Source: Asterella californica
Lineage: Eukaryota > Streptophyta > Marchantiopsida > Marchantiales > Aytoniaceae
NCBI GenBank assembly: GCA_036924285.1
Contig: JAYKYS010000012.1
Span: 12,090,001-12,154,000, forward strand
Length of the DNA stretch: 64,000 nucleotides
Direction: 5' to 3'
This document shows, one piece after another, positions 21,940 through 33,940 of this stretch. Made by a program: the position numbers and the translations under genes. Position 1 is the first letter of the stretch, and every line of letters begins with the position of its first letter. The notes under the pieces were generated by a model. That model ran no database searches, was not told the origin of the DNA, and was given only the letters and a program-made list of their open reading frames with translations.

Positions 21940-22400
21940 AATCTTTATGCTACCAGCATTATTTTTTGTAAACATACATTGTTAACATCTGCGTCAATGA
22001 GCTTCTGTCAGAACTTACCACCATTTTGGTTTACTTGGAGATTCAATACTTATGGTATCAGCGTTCCTCTTGGTAACAAAGGACTTCTTTGTTAACAAAG
22101 GACTTCTTTGTTAACATCTGAATGAGATTGAGCTCTGTTGGAAATTATCATTTTGGTGAATTATCAATCTGGTGTTCTTCAGATTTCAAGCTTATACGCT
22201 ACCAGCATTCTTCTTCGTGAACAGACTTCTATGTTAACATCTTCTGCGTTCTTACCATTTTGGTAGATTATCATCAACATTATCATTTGGTGGTAAATTA
22301 TCATTGTGGTGTTTTGACATTGAATCTTATGCTACGAGCGTTCTTCTTTGTAAACAGAGCAAACATCGGTATAAGATGAGCTTCTCTGGAAATTATCATT
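21940..22400. repeat. Degenerate tandem repeat in the 3' flank of the HMA gene
   Basis: Four units of about 100-140 bases share CTTATGCTACCAGCATTCTTCTTTGTAAAC-like text, then TTAACATCTG and TTATCATTTTGGT. They start near 21949, 22050, 22192 and 22324. One unit contains a perfect small duplication of AACAAAGGACTTCTTTGTT (about 22076-22114). They lie 0.4-0.8 kb after the stop codon. Confidence 0.65.
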
Positions 22401-22682
22401 TTGGTAGGTAAGTTCCTTGGAAGTAACCGATGAAATACATGTAAATGCAGGTGAGAAGATTAACTTGTGTAGATAAATCTATAGGAAGGAAAAAACTCTA
22501 TACTCTTAGAAAAACTGGGGAAGGAATCTCGAGAATTTGAAAAATTAGAGGGAAATTACGTAAAATAACAAAAATGTTGATAGAAACGAGGGGATAGTGC
22601 CACACTGACAATCTGATACTGCATTCTGAATTGGAAGACGCATGATATGCTGAAGACTGCTGGAAGGATACAGTCATTCGGC

Positions 22683-22771
22683 ATTTGACGTACAGGAGAA
22701 GAGAGCCATTAGCACATCATATCAACGAGAGATATGATGTGCTAATGGCTCTCTTCTCCTGTACGTCAAAT
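22683..22771. repeat. Perfect 41-bp inverted repeat with 7-nt loop
   Basis: The left arm 22683-22723 is exactly complementary to the right arm 22731-22771, separated by AACGAGA. No mismatch was found. Flanking bases do not extend the pairing. If transcribed it would form a near-perfect hairpin. It has no terminal-repeat element around it that I can see. Confidence 0.95.
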
Positions 22772-24167
22772 ACAGGAGTGTCGGACAGACTGCTGTATCT
22801 ATCTATGTCAGACTGCACCAGATCGACTTGCTGGTTCCGTCACTGATTCGATCACTATCTATCAGTCCATCTGTAAAGACTGATTCCACCTGTTGACAGA
22901 ACACTTCTGCTTCAGGTTACTTCGACCTCACCGTACGTTCTCACGTGGTTGAGGAGGGATGGGAATTGACAGCTTACCTCTGCTCACGATAACCCCAGTC
23001 GCCATCGAGCGGTTCAAGTTGATCATTTCATACATGCTGTGCGTGAATCGACGTTCATCATTTCCATTCTCTGCGATTCTAAACCTTCCTTTGGGTCAGC
23101 TTATCTATCTCCCACTGTGTGCGTTCCCACGTCCGGCCTAGCCGGTAGCCTTGTATCGATACCGCCCCCATCTCTCTCGTCGTACAGGGAACTCCGACAC
23201 CAGACCGACTGACGGACAGACAGACATGCCAACCGTTCTGGCGCCTCCTCCTGTATGTATGGAAGGAATCCGGACAGACCGGCTGTACGGTGTAAAAGGG
23301 CCACTCACTCCATCCAAGATGTAGGAGGCACAGACCGCCTGACTGACCGGCTGAGTGACTGACTGACTACCTGAAGCTGGGTGAAAAGTGGAGAAAGTGA
23401 GTGGAGGGTAAAAGTACATCTACCCTGCATGGCTTATGCAGATGGATCGAGATGACCGACTGCGAGATTGGTCTCTTCTGATTGTTGATTAAGCACTAAC
23501 CGCTGATTATTTTAAGCTTTTTCCCCTGATAACCCTTCATTAGCAACTGGCTGGCTCTCTCGTGCTGCGCCAGTTGTACTGTAGAGTACAGTACCGCCGA
23601 CATCCTCTCCGTTCCGTTCCGCCAGGAGGTTCTCGACTCGAAATGCACGTAGCCATGCAGTTGGTTTTACGATGCAAGCTGTGCTCCCTGTGCTCAGAGG
23701 CAGTCCGTGAAATATTATGACTGCTCGTGATACTATCTCTCGATCGATCGCGCTACTTCGACACCTGGTCGGACGGTACGATTAGGTCGACTCTGTGTCT
23801 CAGAGGAAGAAAGAAGTGTCATGGCTGGATAGACGGATGGAGTGAGCCGAAAATCTTCTCAAGAGCCGACAGGCGGATGCAAAGCCGATAGCGAGGTCGA
23901 TACGTGGTCCTACGTCAGACTTCTAAGACGTCGATGGTTTCTCCCGTTGGAATCCGAAATAACTTCCCGGTTGGGATCTGAACCTCAGCAAAACTCGACT
24001 TCTGATCTGGGGGCAAGGAAATACCATGAATCCCCTTATGATCTATACGTATTATAACTTTTATCAGAAATTTACTTTCTCGCTACTCTCACACGTTAGT
24101 TGGACTTGATTCCATCTCACCTTGCACCATTGAGTGATAGCAACAGATTCAACAAATTAAAATATTA
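22772..24167. other. Unassigned intergenic DNA
   Basis: No protein family is recognisable in either strand. A GACTGACTGACC-like and GACAGACAGAC-like degenerate simple repeat lies at about 23200-23370. The small open frames in this stretch overlap one another on both strands and look accidental. Confidence 0.4.
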
Positions 24168-24535
24168 GGGGTGTCAAAGTTAGGAAACTTATGAAATATT
24201 CTAGAGCAGCTGACGTGAGTTACGACTTCCTCCAGACTGCGGCAAGTGTTTCATGCGTGCACCTCCTGAGGTACTCGCAGGAAAACGCCTCCGACTTTTT
24301 CTTAACGGCTCTTCACTCGGATCGTCCTCTTTTTTCTGCAATGGATTCTCTACTGCTCTGAGTAATTATCTTGAGTGTACAAACGGAAAAATAATCAATA
24401 ATAAAGTTTTGATGTTCAGTCACAAACGCGATCCAGAATGAATCGAGGTTATATACAAACTTATCTGTGATAGTTTTACTGCCAGTTATCTCTCTGCCGT
24501 TGAAGAATCTTTCCTCTGAACTTTGACACACTCTA
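24168..24535. mobile_element. Short TIR element, GTGTCAAAGTT ends
   Basis: GGGGTGTCAAAGTT at the left and its near complement AACTTTGACACACTC at the right bound about 365 bp. TTA adjoins both sides (24165-24167 and 24536-24538), fitting a PIF/Harbinger-type (Tourist-like) MITE. The internal text resembles the elements at 19.2-19.8 kb (CTCCGG and CGCAGGAAA blocks). Confidence 0.55.
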
Positions 24536-25436
24536 TTATCATTTGAATACGAGACGTGAATGTAAACATCAAGTCATGTATATGAAAAGTTCAATTTAAA
24601 AAGTATTTACAATAGATTATCAACCCATGCTACTTCTATTTATTTTGTGCAACATCTCTTTTGATGGTAAACTTGCTATTTCCGGTCAAAGGTGCTATCA
24701 AATAATGCAATATCAAGAAAAGTAGATTCAAGTCTGAAAAACATATTAAGGGTGTGGTCAAGTAAATCTCTACGACTTTAATATCGCACCTACAGGTCAC
24801 TTCGTTCTTAAGTTATTTCCCACATTTACTCAAAAATACTACCATAATAAATTTGAATTATGGTGAAAAGATTTCAATAACATATCTTCTGTTAAAAAGC
24901 CAGGTGGCAAAACGAGTAACAGAGAGCTGAGCAAGCAGAAGTAAGATGACAACTCAGCAAGAAGGGCAAGCAGAGAACCAAGTAACTAGCCAAGTAGGAT
25001 GCAAACAAGATAGTAGGATATTAGGATGACAGCTCAACAAATAAAGTTGAAATAAATTTATATTGTTTTTCACGGCACAAAATACAATTGTAACCTTCTT
25101 TACATACGGGAATTCTCTTGCTCTTGTCAAAACTCCTCGTATATATGTGAATTGAATTGGGAATGTACAGAATAGAGAGTGAAGTCTCTCTATTCTCTAT
25201 TGTTACAAAATGTTAGCGGAACTTTACATGAGTTTGGGCAGGCCCATCTGCCTGTAGCCGGGCTGGCGTGGGTCGAATCCTCCTGCCAGTCCTTGCGAGA
25301 GAAGTGGCGTTCAGCTGCAGAAAGCCCCATGGCGAGAAGAAGTCTAAATGATAGCCTCGTGAACCTTACCCGTTTTTTATTTGACCAAGAACATAATTTG
25401 GATGGGGATTACCATACTTGAAACTTGGTATAATAA

Positions 25437-25751
25437 GACGTGTCAAAGCTAAAACTAAAGATTCTCTACCGTCCAGAAGAAAAATGATTGTAGTTTTTCC
25501 AAGGGTAGCTTTGTCTGGAGCTGTGTATCATTTCAAGTGGTGTGTTTTTCGAATCATTATCAATATTTTATTTCATTTTATTTTTTGAAAAATATAATAA
25601 ATTTTCTAAGTATTGGATTTGCTTGCTGTTGAAATTTATTATCGAATCAAAGAAAACGTTAATTACAGGCGCCCTTGGACATTTGACCGCAGCTGTAACA
25701 GTCGTCCATGGCTGAAAAATATATGTGAAAAGTTCCACCTTTGACACGCCC
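25437..25751. mobile_element. Short TIR element, CGTGTCAAAG ends
   Basis: GACGTGTCAAAGC begins at 25437 and the complement CTTTGACACGCCC ends at 25751, flanked by TAA on both sides (25434-25436 and 25752-25754). It is about 315 bp with no coding capacity. It is the clearest member of the TGTCAAAG-ended family and fits a Tourist-like MITE mobilised by a Harbinger transposase. Confidence 0.6.
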
Positions 25752-25789
25752 TAATACAGTAACTTATCCTTAAGTTTGGATTGGGAGGA

Positions 25790-26075
25790 CCATATTTAAT
25801 ACCTGACTAGATGCTAGACCAAATAATATACATCCTAAGTGCAGAAACAAAAAAATGGAGGAAAAAAATAAAAGTTGAAACAAACAACAAATAATCATTT
25901 GTGATTGACTTACAGCAGCCTTAAAATACATGTGAATGAAAAATGCAGTGTGCGGAGAAAGTATAAAGTGCACATTACGAGAAAATGAAAAACTGTGACT
26001 TCTATCAAAGTTCACTTCACTATAAATTTAGATCTCACCTGGGCATCTTCATTACACTTGGTATTTTCAGTTAAA
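25790..26075 (-). repeat. Dispersed repeat, copy 1 (inverted pair with 28.5 kb)
   Basis: In reverse complement this matches 28480-28850. Shared blocks are the GATGCCCAGGTGAGATCTAAATTTA stretch and the T-rich part that translates in both to similar hydrophobic peptides (FSSxFLFxHxGCI). The peptides are probably a by-product of DNA homology rather than a gene. Copy 2 carries about 90 extra bases after AAATTTA. Confidence 0.6.
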
Positions 26076-26079
26076 CCAT

Positions 26080-28470
26080 AAGTGAGTCAATGTAACAAAA
26101 CTTTTTTTTGATATAAATAGCTTTCACTTTCACAAACTTGTAAGTTTTAATTTATAACCTAAACTTTTCAAAAAAAAAGATTAGAACATAAATTAATGCT
26201 CTTTGTATATTCCTCTCTTCCCAACTTGGAAGAAATGAATATGCAAGGAAGTTCGAACAACAGAACAAGAGGAGGATGAAATGAACTTAAATGGACAATT
26301 TTCTCTCTCTTTTGCAAATAATTTGGAGTTCTTTGGAGCCATCCATCTGACATCCACTTAAAGATATGTTGCACGGTCACATCACACTTAATAAATTCTA
26401 TCTTATGTTTAACTTTAGAAAATTCCTGTAAACTGAATCTCCGGACCAAAGTACATGCAATGAATCAGAATTCATCTCACTTCACGAGCCATTTTTATAC
26501 TTAGTCTCTCTTTCAGATGAATTTTCACATTTTGGGACAACAAAGTTTACTGTTACTTCAAGCAGTACGAAAACTGGTTTCCTTACTGTTGATTTCAGTA
26601 CCGACGTTTAGAGAAGAATCTTCAATCTTAACTTCAACTTTGACACCCTTATTTTTAACATGCTTCGACTATAGGAATCGTGTTTCTTGTTTGTACTGGA
26701 AGTGAGGGGGGAACGAGATGAGACAGACCGTCAGCGTGAGCGTCAGTGGAGATGTGGAGCAGCCAGCAGAGAAATGAGCAACGGGACGGGAGCAGTTTGA
26801 GGTCTAGGAGCATACTGATTGGGTTCAAGCCAGAAACAACTGGCAAATCTGTGTCTCTGCGTGTCAGATTACATACACGGCATATATCTGTCTAACCCTC
26901 ACATGGAGCTCGAGTCTGTATAATCATTCTCATCTTCTAAAATCGAGAAGAATGTCATTTGCCTACCAAGAAACACTCCAGAGGAAAAAGGTCCCGTCAG
27001 AATGGCAATTCTTTCGTCAAATTTCAGTCCATCCGAACGAGTCTCGCGGGAGCCTCTAGCCGGAGTTTCTTCGATATACGGCCGAGCACCGGACGCCGGC
27101 AGATGGCAGGTTGCAATTGCGGGCGGCGCCTAGTGCCGTAGAGCATAGGGGCATTACTATCGTAGGGTCCCTAATGAAGCGGAAGGTCGGAATGACTATC
27201 ATTGGACTACTCATTACAGGAGACAACTTTTTCTTGTCTGACGGTCGTACTCGTCCCAACAAGCCACATCAGCAAAATCTGCCGGCTGCCACTGCCAAGC
27301 AGGCGCAGCTCCCGAGGAGTAACAAGATCTCTCCGATGCCACGTAGTATTCAAAGCCTAGTAGCTGCGGTGGCCGAAATCCTCCGAAGCCTAACGGGGAC
27401 CTACTGCTACCTTGAGAACCTAAAACCTACTACTGTGTCTGCTGAACCTGGACCTACCGTATTCCGCTTCACGACTGCGATGGAAGAAGGTACCTCACCT
27501 CCGACTGCAGGTCTGGCACGCTTCTTGACGAGACGGGATTCCAGACCCAGACCAGAGTCGTCTGCTTGGTAACTCTAGTTTCTACTGATTGATGACTCAG
27601 GAGTATGAGGTGACGTGTCGTGATGTGGTTTTCTAGAGAAGAGAAATATATTCAGCTTACAAAACCAGAAGACATATCTTAGACATCTCTAAATATGAAA
27701 AGTCAGAAAAACACATATCTTGAAGAGATTGTACAAATTCGAGAGCTAGGTTTGACTCGCTCAACACACAGAATATAATTTCCTAAATAAAACTATACCA
27801 GAAGTATATCGAGAGCTGTTTTTCTTATTCGTTCTGTACTTCTTTGCTTATTTATTCACCCCATGTACACTTTGTTGCATATTCACCTCCTCGATGGAGG
27901 AGAAAAATATATTTAATTTAATATCTAATCTTTTTGACAGGAAGGGTTAGGTACTAAATTAACCTCAGTGTATTTTGTTGCATTAATGAGTATAAAATCT
28001 AGTTCTTATATCTTTTGAAACACGACATTCGGTTCAGACTTATGGGTTATCTCCTTCTTAGTGTGTTTCTAGACATTTTTAAAAATAGAAATTATTATAA
28101 TTATTTAAAACTTTATAATTTTATATATAATTTTATATTTCATAATCTCGTTGCTACGTCTGGTACTATGACCCTAATTTTCTGTTTGCCGTGCCAGCTC
28201 TCAAAAAGCCGTGCTGCCATACGAGAGAAAGAAAATATTTTTACCTGTTTGTCTTTTTCCTCCACCCGGCCAGAAGTACACTTTGGTAGCTTATTCACCT
28301 TTTCCAAGTCCGGAAGAAACCAAATCTAAACAAATATAATTTATTTACTAATTTTTTAAAAAATTTAGTTATAAATTAAAGTTTACAGATTTTAAAATAT
28401 TTTTCTCATAAGAGTTAAGTTCTTTATACCAAAGAAGGGTTCTATTCCCATGATTTCATTTATGGGTTCA
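26080..28470. other. Unassigned DNA with one GC-richer open frame
   Basis: Mostly AT-rich and noncoding. A 153-residue open frame at 27111-27572 (+) lies in a distinctly GC-richer island (about 26960-27580). It is rich in Pro, Arg, Ser and Thr, has overlapping open frames on the other strand, and matches no family I know. It may be a captured fragment or an exon, but there is no support for a product. Confidence 0.35.
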
Positions 28471-28479
28471 ACTGAAAGA

Positions 28480-28850
28480 AATCAAGTGTAATGAAGATGC
28501 CAAGGTGAGATCTAAATTTAATATTAAAAATTACATAAAATTATATTAAATACTAAACCTTATCGACCAATACTCTCTTCTTGATGTACGCTTTATTTTT
28601 CACCCAATTATAGCGAAGTGAATTTTGACAGAAGTCATAATTTATCTTTTTCCTGTTACTGTGCGCTTTAAGCTTTTCTCGCATATTACAATTTTTACTC
28701 AGTTTTTTAAGGCTGTTGTAAACCAATCGTCAATGATTATTCTTTTACTGTTTAAACGTTTTTCTTTTTCCTCCTTTTTCCTGTTTGTCCATTTCGGATG
28801 CATATTCGTTCTAGGATGCAGAAGGAAAACGAAATGACATGAAAAGTACT
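28480..28850 (+). repeat. Dispersed repeat, copy 2 with internal insertion
   Basis: Same family as 25790-26075 in the opposite orientation. About 90 AT-rich bases (about 28519-28607) separate blocks that are contiguous in copy 1. Confidence 0.6.
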
Positions 28851-29069
28851 AAGCAGCAGAAGAATCAATCTGATTAGTAACAGGTGAGGACACTAAATTT
28901 TTGGATTATTATCAGTATAAAAAGGACTAACTTAAGAAGTAAGTTAGTCGTTTTGTTATATAGTGTATCTTGTCGTATTGAAAACGCTTAAGAAGAGACA
29001 AGGACGGATAGAGTTGCTGTGAAACCCGGAGAAGATAGAAGGGGGACTTTAGATCCGGATAAATACCTG

Positions 29070-29330
29070 ATGCATAGCCCCGCAATTCCTGTAAAAGTAA
29101 CTATTTGTTTTGTCTTGTGTGGTATCTCGGGTATGCCGTGGATAGCTAACCATCGATCGTTATCTTGTGCAAGACGAGATCTAGAAAAAGAATTTGAAAA
29201 TCATTTCGTCTTCATTTTCTCTACTGTACAAATGCATAGCCTCGCAATTTCTATTCATTTCACGACACCCCGTAATTTTTTGGCTAGTACGCATTTGCAT
29301 TACGGCGAACCGTCGAGTTTGCAAGACGGG
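29070..29330 (+). repeat. Diverged tandem duplication, period about 162 bp
   Basis: ATGCATAGCCCCGCAATT at 29070 recurs as ATGCATAGCCTCGCAATT at 29232, and each is followed about 110 bases later by a GCAAGACG-AGA/GGA block. An open frame runs through it (29019-29339), but its two halves are in different frames relative to the repeat, so coding is unlikely. Confidence 0.5.
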
Positions 29331-29559
29331 AAGAAATGAAAATAAAAATGTGTCTACTTTGACTTCACATGCCTACTATTTTCAGTACATTTACTCACAT
29401 GTCATTTATTCCCATGTTTTTCACTATGTTCACTTTCTTGTCTGTATCACTTTCATAACATCCGAAATAAAAAATTTACTTTACCTCACTCTTAATAAAA
29501 TTTTCGGTTCTGACCTCACATTTATTAATTTTATATTATTTGATCGCAACCTTGACTGA

Positions 29560-31617
29560 AAACAATAGTTTCATCAGGTTTCTAATATGTAAAGACATTG
29601 CATTAAGAAAAATAAAAAATAATCTAGGATGATAATCTCTTGTAAAAGTATTTTAATTAAACTTTTCATGAAAATATATGACTGAGAGTTAACATTCTGA
29701 TGACGTGGTCGTTTGAACTACTGAACCTGGTGTAGCCAATCAAGGCTATGGTCAAGTAACGCCAAGTTAAAAAAGAGATAGAGTCAGCGATGGGGGCTAA
29801 CCGGCATTCTTTGTATTCTCAATCTGTTAGAATTCCGAAAAGTCGGGTTGAAATCGTGTACAGCAGGATTTTTTGAAGGTTAAAGTTTTACAAAACGACA
29901 ATTTACTTGTGTTAAAAACCCGGAAGACTATTAAATGATTGAAAAAAACCGGTTCCCATTCATTGCCGTCGGATAATTTCCGGTTCTCTAAAGTTTTTAC
30001 CCCGAGCACTGGATAGAGTCAAGTCTGAGAAACGTATTAAGACTGCGGTTAAATAAATTTCTGCATTCGAAATTCCATTTCGCAGCAGCTTGTTCTTTTC
30101 GTATTGCGTCAGTACTACAGAATACTACAGAGGCAGCAGATATGTCCAAATCACACAAAGATGAGTACGGAAGGACTCGTACTGACTTTCTCTTATGTTG
30201 AGCTGCATGTGGCTTGGATAATGGATGCTTGCACCAAAAGCTGAGATTCTGGAGATGGTTCGTGCTGGCTCCTGGGAAATCACTCTGTTATGGGCTCAGC
30301 TTACGATGTTCTCGGAGGGGTTCTAAAAAGGGATCAGATACAGTACAGCGGAATTCTAATGCGCCGTTTGCCCACGATGGATTTTACCAACAATCAATGC
30401 TGGACTCCAGTGGCGGGCGTGCTCGACTCCAGTGTGGCTGATCGCCTTCTTGTTTTTCTTCCTTCCTTCTGCTGCTTCGCTCTAATTACCGGTAGAATCT
30501 ATCTCGTTCGGTTCATTCGCTCATTCTTGTAAATGCAAAGTCGAAATGAATGTATACCGTAGTAGTAGTAGTAGTCATGGACAGGACAGTACAGGCCATA
30601 CATGATTCCCTTCCACGTAAAGTCAGATCGCACAACTCTCACGTATTCATTGCTCGTCCGACCAAAGGAACGGAACTCGAATGGAATGGGCTGCCTGAGT
30701 TCTGAAACCTCATTTCCATATACTGTACTGTACATGAAGGGCTCATCATGAACGCTGGAATTCAGATCACGAGCTCCGTTAAATCTTCAGAGAGGCAGAT
30801 TATTACTACAGTACTTACAGTTATTGCTGGCCCCTCCTGTAGATCTGCAACAACCTTTCCGCGATAAGTTTTGCTTTTGTATTTTATTGTTTCTTTATAA
30901 CCTTTTTCCGCTCATTGCGTGCGCTTCCTGTAGACCCAACGGGCGTAGAGGCCAGTCATGTCCGTGGACTTATTACAGTGAGGGTGGAGAGGGGGAACTA
31001 TTCCTCCGGGACGACAACCCTCTCTGGATTAGTGCTTCAGGCCAGGTCTTCTTCTTCTTTCATTTGTGGGGAATTGAAGAGATTTATTTGCCTTGGCCCC
31101 TAATTAATTAGCTTAAGTACAAAGCAGGCTTCAGGTTATGTGAAATTCTGCTCTTTCTTTATTCTCTTCCTGGTGGACTTTTACTCGTACCGTAACGAGA
31201 AAGTCGTACCTCTTCAAAGAGGCAAACTCTGTAAAGGGCAGGCGACTTGAGAGAATGCAGGAAGTTAGTATAACGGTTGTAAACTATATTCAAGTCTTCA
31301 TGTGAGCTGAGGTGCTCGATCGTGACACCAGTTATGAGAACTCTTGATGACGAGAATTTGTTTGAATTCGAAGCTTTTCCAAGACGTTGGTTCGTTTGTT
31401 GTCCATTCTACAAGAGTAACACGTGACGCAATGAATAGCCAACGGATGGAAAGACCCATCAAGCCGTATAAGGGGAGGAGGGACCCGAAGGGCCAAGCAA
31501 CCAACGCCCCGAAGGGAGGAAGAACATCGGGGCTAGGCCCGCTTGTCCCAGGGTGTCTTCACTTGAAGAGAACGAGAACGAGGGTTCTGGCTTATTCCAT
31601 CCATATCATCGAAATAA
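29560..31617. other. Unassigned intergenic DNA
   Basis: No gene is recognised. A (GTA)n simple repeat lies at 30558-30575. Overlapping open frames at 30214-30532 and 30824-31111 have no family match. The sequence near 31430-31540 (CCAACGGATGGAAAGACCC..) resembles text at 48840 and 57160, suggesting a dispersed repeat of about 150 bases. Confidence 0.35.
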
Positions 31618-31907
31618 TAGTGCGTCTCAAAGCTAAGAGAAGATTCTCTAACGTCCATAAAAAAAGATCTGTAGTTTATTGAAGGGTAGATTTGTATAGA
31701 CTTGTGAATCGCTTACCATCACATCTTTGAATTGATATCATTATTTCAAGTTTAAACAAAAACGAATTCTGGAAATTAAAGTAAATTATTTGACTCCTAA
31801 ACTACCTTACTCGGAAAATTTACGATCGAATCTAAAAGAACTTTCTACTGAACAACGTCCACAGGTGAAGAATATTTACTGAAGATTCGAGCTTTGACAC
31901 GTCAGAA
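31618..31907. mobile_element. Short TIR element, third TGTCAAAG-family copy
   Basis: GTGCGTCTCAAAGCTAAG at the left and CGAGCTTTGACACGTC at the right form imperfect inverted ends; TAA lies at 31615-31617 and 31908-31910. The inner text AGATTCTCTAACGTCCA and GTAGTTTATTGAAGGGTAG matches the element at 25437-25751 (AGATTCTCTACCGTCCA, GTAGTTTTTCCAAGGGTAG). Confidence 0.6.
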
Positions 31908-33931
31908 TAAAAAATGGACCTCAACACCATTTCTAGGGTTTTTAGCGATCACATACTTCATGCATTGAGTAGAGTCAGCAAGCCGCCGAGACGTGAAGTC
32001 CACAGCACTCGTCTGTCTTTGTCTAGAGTACTGGTATCAATGTTTTCTATTTTGCACCTGTATTGTTTCTGCAACGGGTACTAGTGGCAATTCTCACTCC
32101 CGAAAATGATTCGACTCCGGTCCTCTTAATTTTGGGGTTTCGATGTCTGAGTTCCGTGGTTGAGGATTGGAAACGGTTTATGAGAATTTCAATACTAATT
32201 TCTCGTAAAAACTAATTGATCTTTTGCATATCTTGGGTACTGATGTGATGCTTGCCTGCTCGTAGATATATGTGCTTTGGTCTCAGGAAAATACTCTGTC
32301 TTCTTCACACCTTGGGTATTGTTGTGATGCTTACCCCTCGTTAGATATGTGTGTCTCTCTGGTCTCATGGTAGTGGAATCCATGCTGCCTTTAAACAAAA
32401 GATTGAAATCCTAGACTTGGCCATGTCTTCGATCTTCTGTGTGCTTCGAGTTGTTTATTCGTACTATATTTATCATCAATCATTCGATCTTATTTTCAAG
32501 TCCTGTATCCGTTTATCAAGTGCAATTAAAAATCCTTCATCTAAAAGAAGAAAAAAGAAAATCATTTGAGTAACGAGAGGAGTGCATAGGCACGATGAAG
32601 TGTTGTGGTGTAAACTCTTCACAGTGCTGGTGGACTTCGATTTTGACTTGCTGCTGCTCTAAAGGAGTACTTCGCACATAAAATTTCAATAACAGTTACC
32701 TCATAATTTTGTTTATCGATGCATAATTTTTGTTCAAAGTTTCTTCTTATTGTTCTTTGGGTGGCTCGCACTAGTTTTGTCTTGTTGTAGCTATGGAGTC
32801 GAGGTCCAGTTCCTATCATAACATCGATAAGCATGAATGACTGAATGAGTTCTTATTTAAGTTTCAACTTAAATCAGTTTATCATTCTATGGAGTCAGCC
32901 TTTGACAACTGCCAGTTTATGCCCGTAAAGCGGAGTCGTTAGAATCTCTACGTCATAGAGGAATTCTGTGCAAGCATGTAACCAGCCAAGAGCTGTTAGA
33001 AAGCACTAGGAGTCTTGGTAAGTTAATGCCTCGTAGAATGAAAGAAGGCGGAAGCAGAGAGTATGAATCATTGTTTTGGTAGTGAGTATATTATCTCACA
33101 TAAAGCCAAATGGTAAAAATTCTCAGCTGCGATGGTCGAGAAGGGAATGCTGGTCTATGCAACACAACTAGTAGGAACTAGTAAGAACTAGTAGGAAGCA
33201 CTATTTCATACTTATAAGAACAAATAGTTCTTGTATGAATCGTATTGTTCGCTTAATCGCATTTTAGGTCAGAGTTGTTTTTCATGAGGAGTAGAAAATG
33301 CATAATATGCTAGCAGATAAGTCATTTTTGTTCCACTCGGAACGGCAAGTGGTTGTTTGTGACGGTTTGCATTAGCTTTTCAAGATTTTGACCGTCGACG
33401 AAGCCAAGTCGCACTTTTGAAAACTGGTCGCAAAGCAACGATGTGAACGAAGCTTTATATAGTCGCATCAGGTTCGAATTCCGCGAGCCAACCCTACACT
33501 ATTTTCTCGACTTTCCGGGACGTTCTTCCGGCCATGCGAATGTAGTATTGGTAAAAAGCGGTGAAAAGGTCGACGAGGAGTCTGCAGACCCATGAAGCAC
33601 TGTCGACAAACGGACGTGTTCTGATTCCTGGTGTCAAAGAGTGGAATTTCATTTATTATTAATATAATTTAGGTTGTTTTCAGTCTCACTTTGTTTCTCC
33701 ATGGAACTTCATTTCGCGATCTCCGCACCTTACGTATTTCGCCTTGAATAGATATTATTCATCTTTTCCAAGTTCGGAAGAAGAGAAATATGCACACGTT
33801 TTAATTTTTCTCTAGGAAAGTTTAGATAAAAAATAAAAGGTACTAAAATCTAATTTCTTATTCGGCAAAGTTAACTTCTATGGCATCGTGATAACGGCTG
33901 TACGTATAGTACTTATGGCTCCTTTCGTTCA
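31908..33931. other. Unassigned intergenic DNA with a small tandem duplication
   Basis: An imperfect duplication of period about 80 lies at 32229-32390 (CTTGGGTAyTGwTGTGATGCTT..). Short ACTAGTAGGA repeats lie at 33167-33197. No gene is recognised. Confidence 0.35.
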
Positions 33932-33940
33932 GCAAAACTC

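Noticed and set aside
33471..33500. GGTTCGAATTCC, a possible tRNA B box
   Set aside because: No T-stem pairing and no A box or acceptor stem at tRNA spacing.
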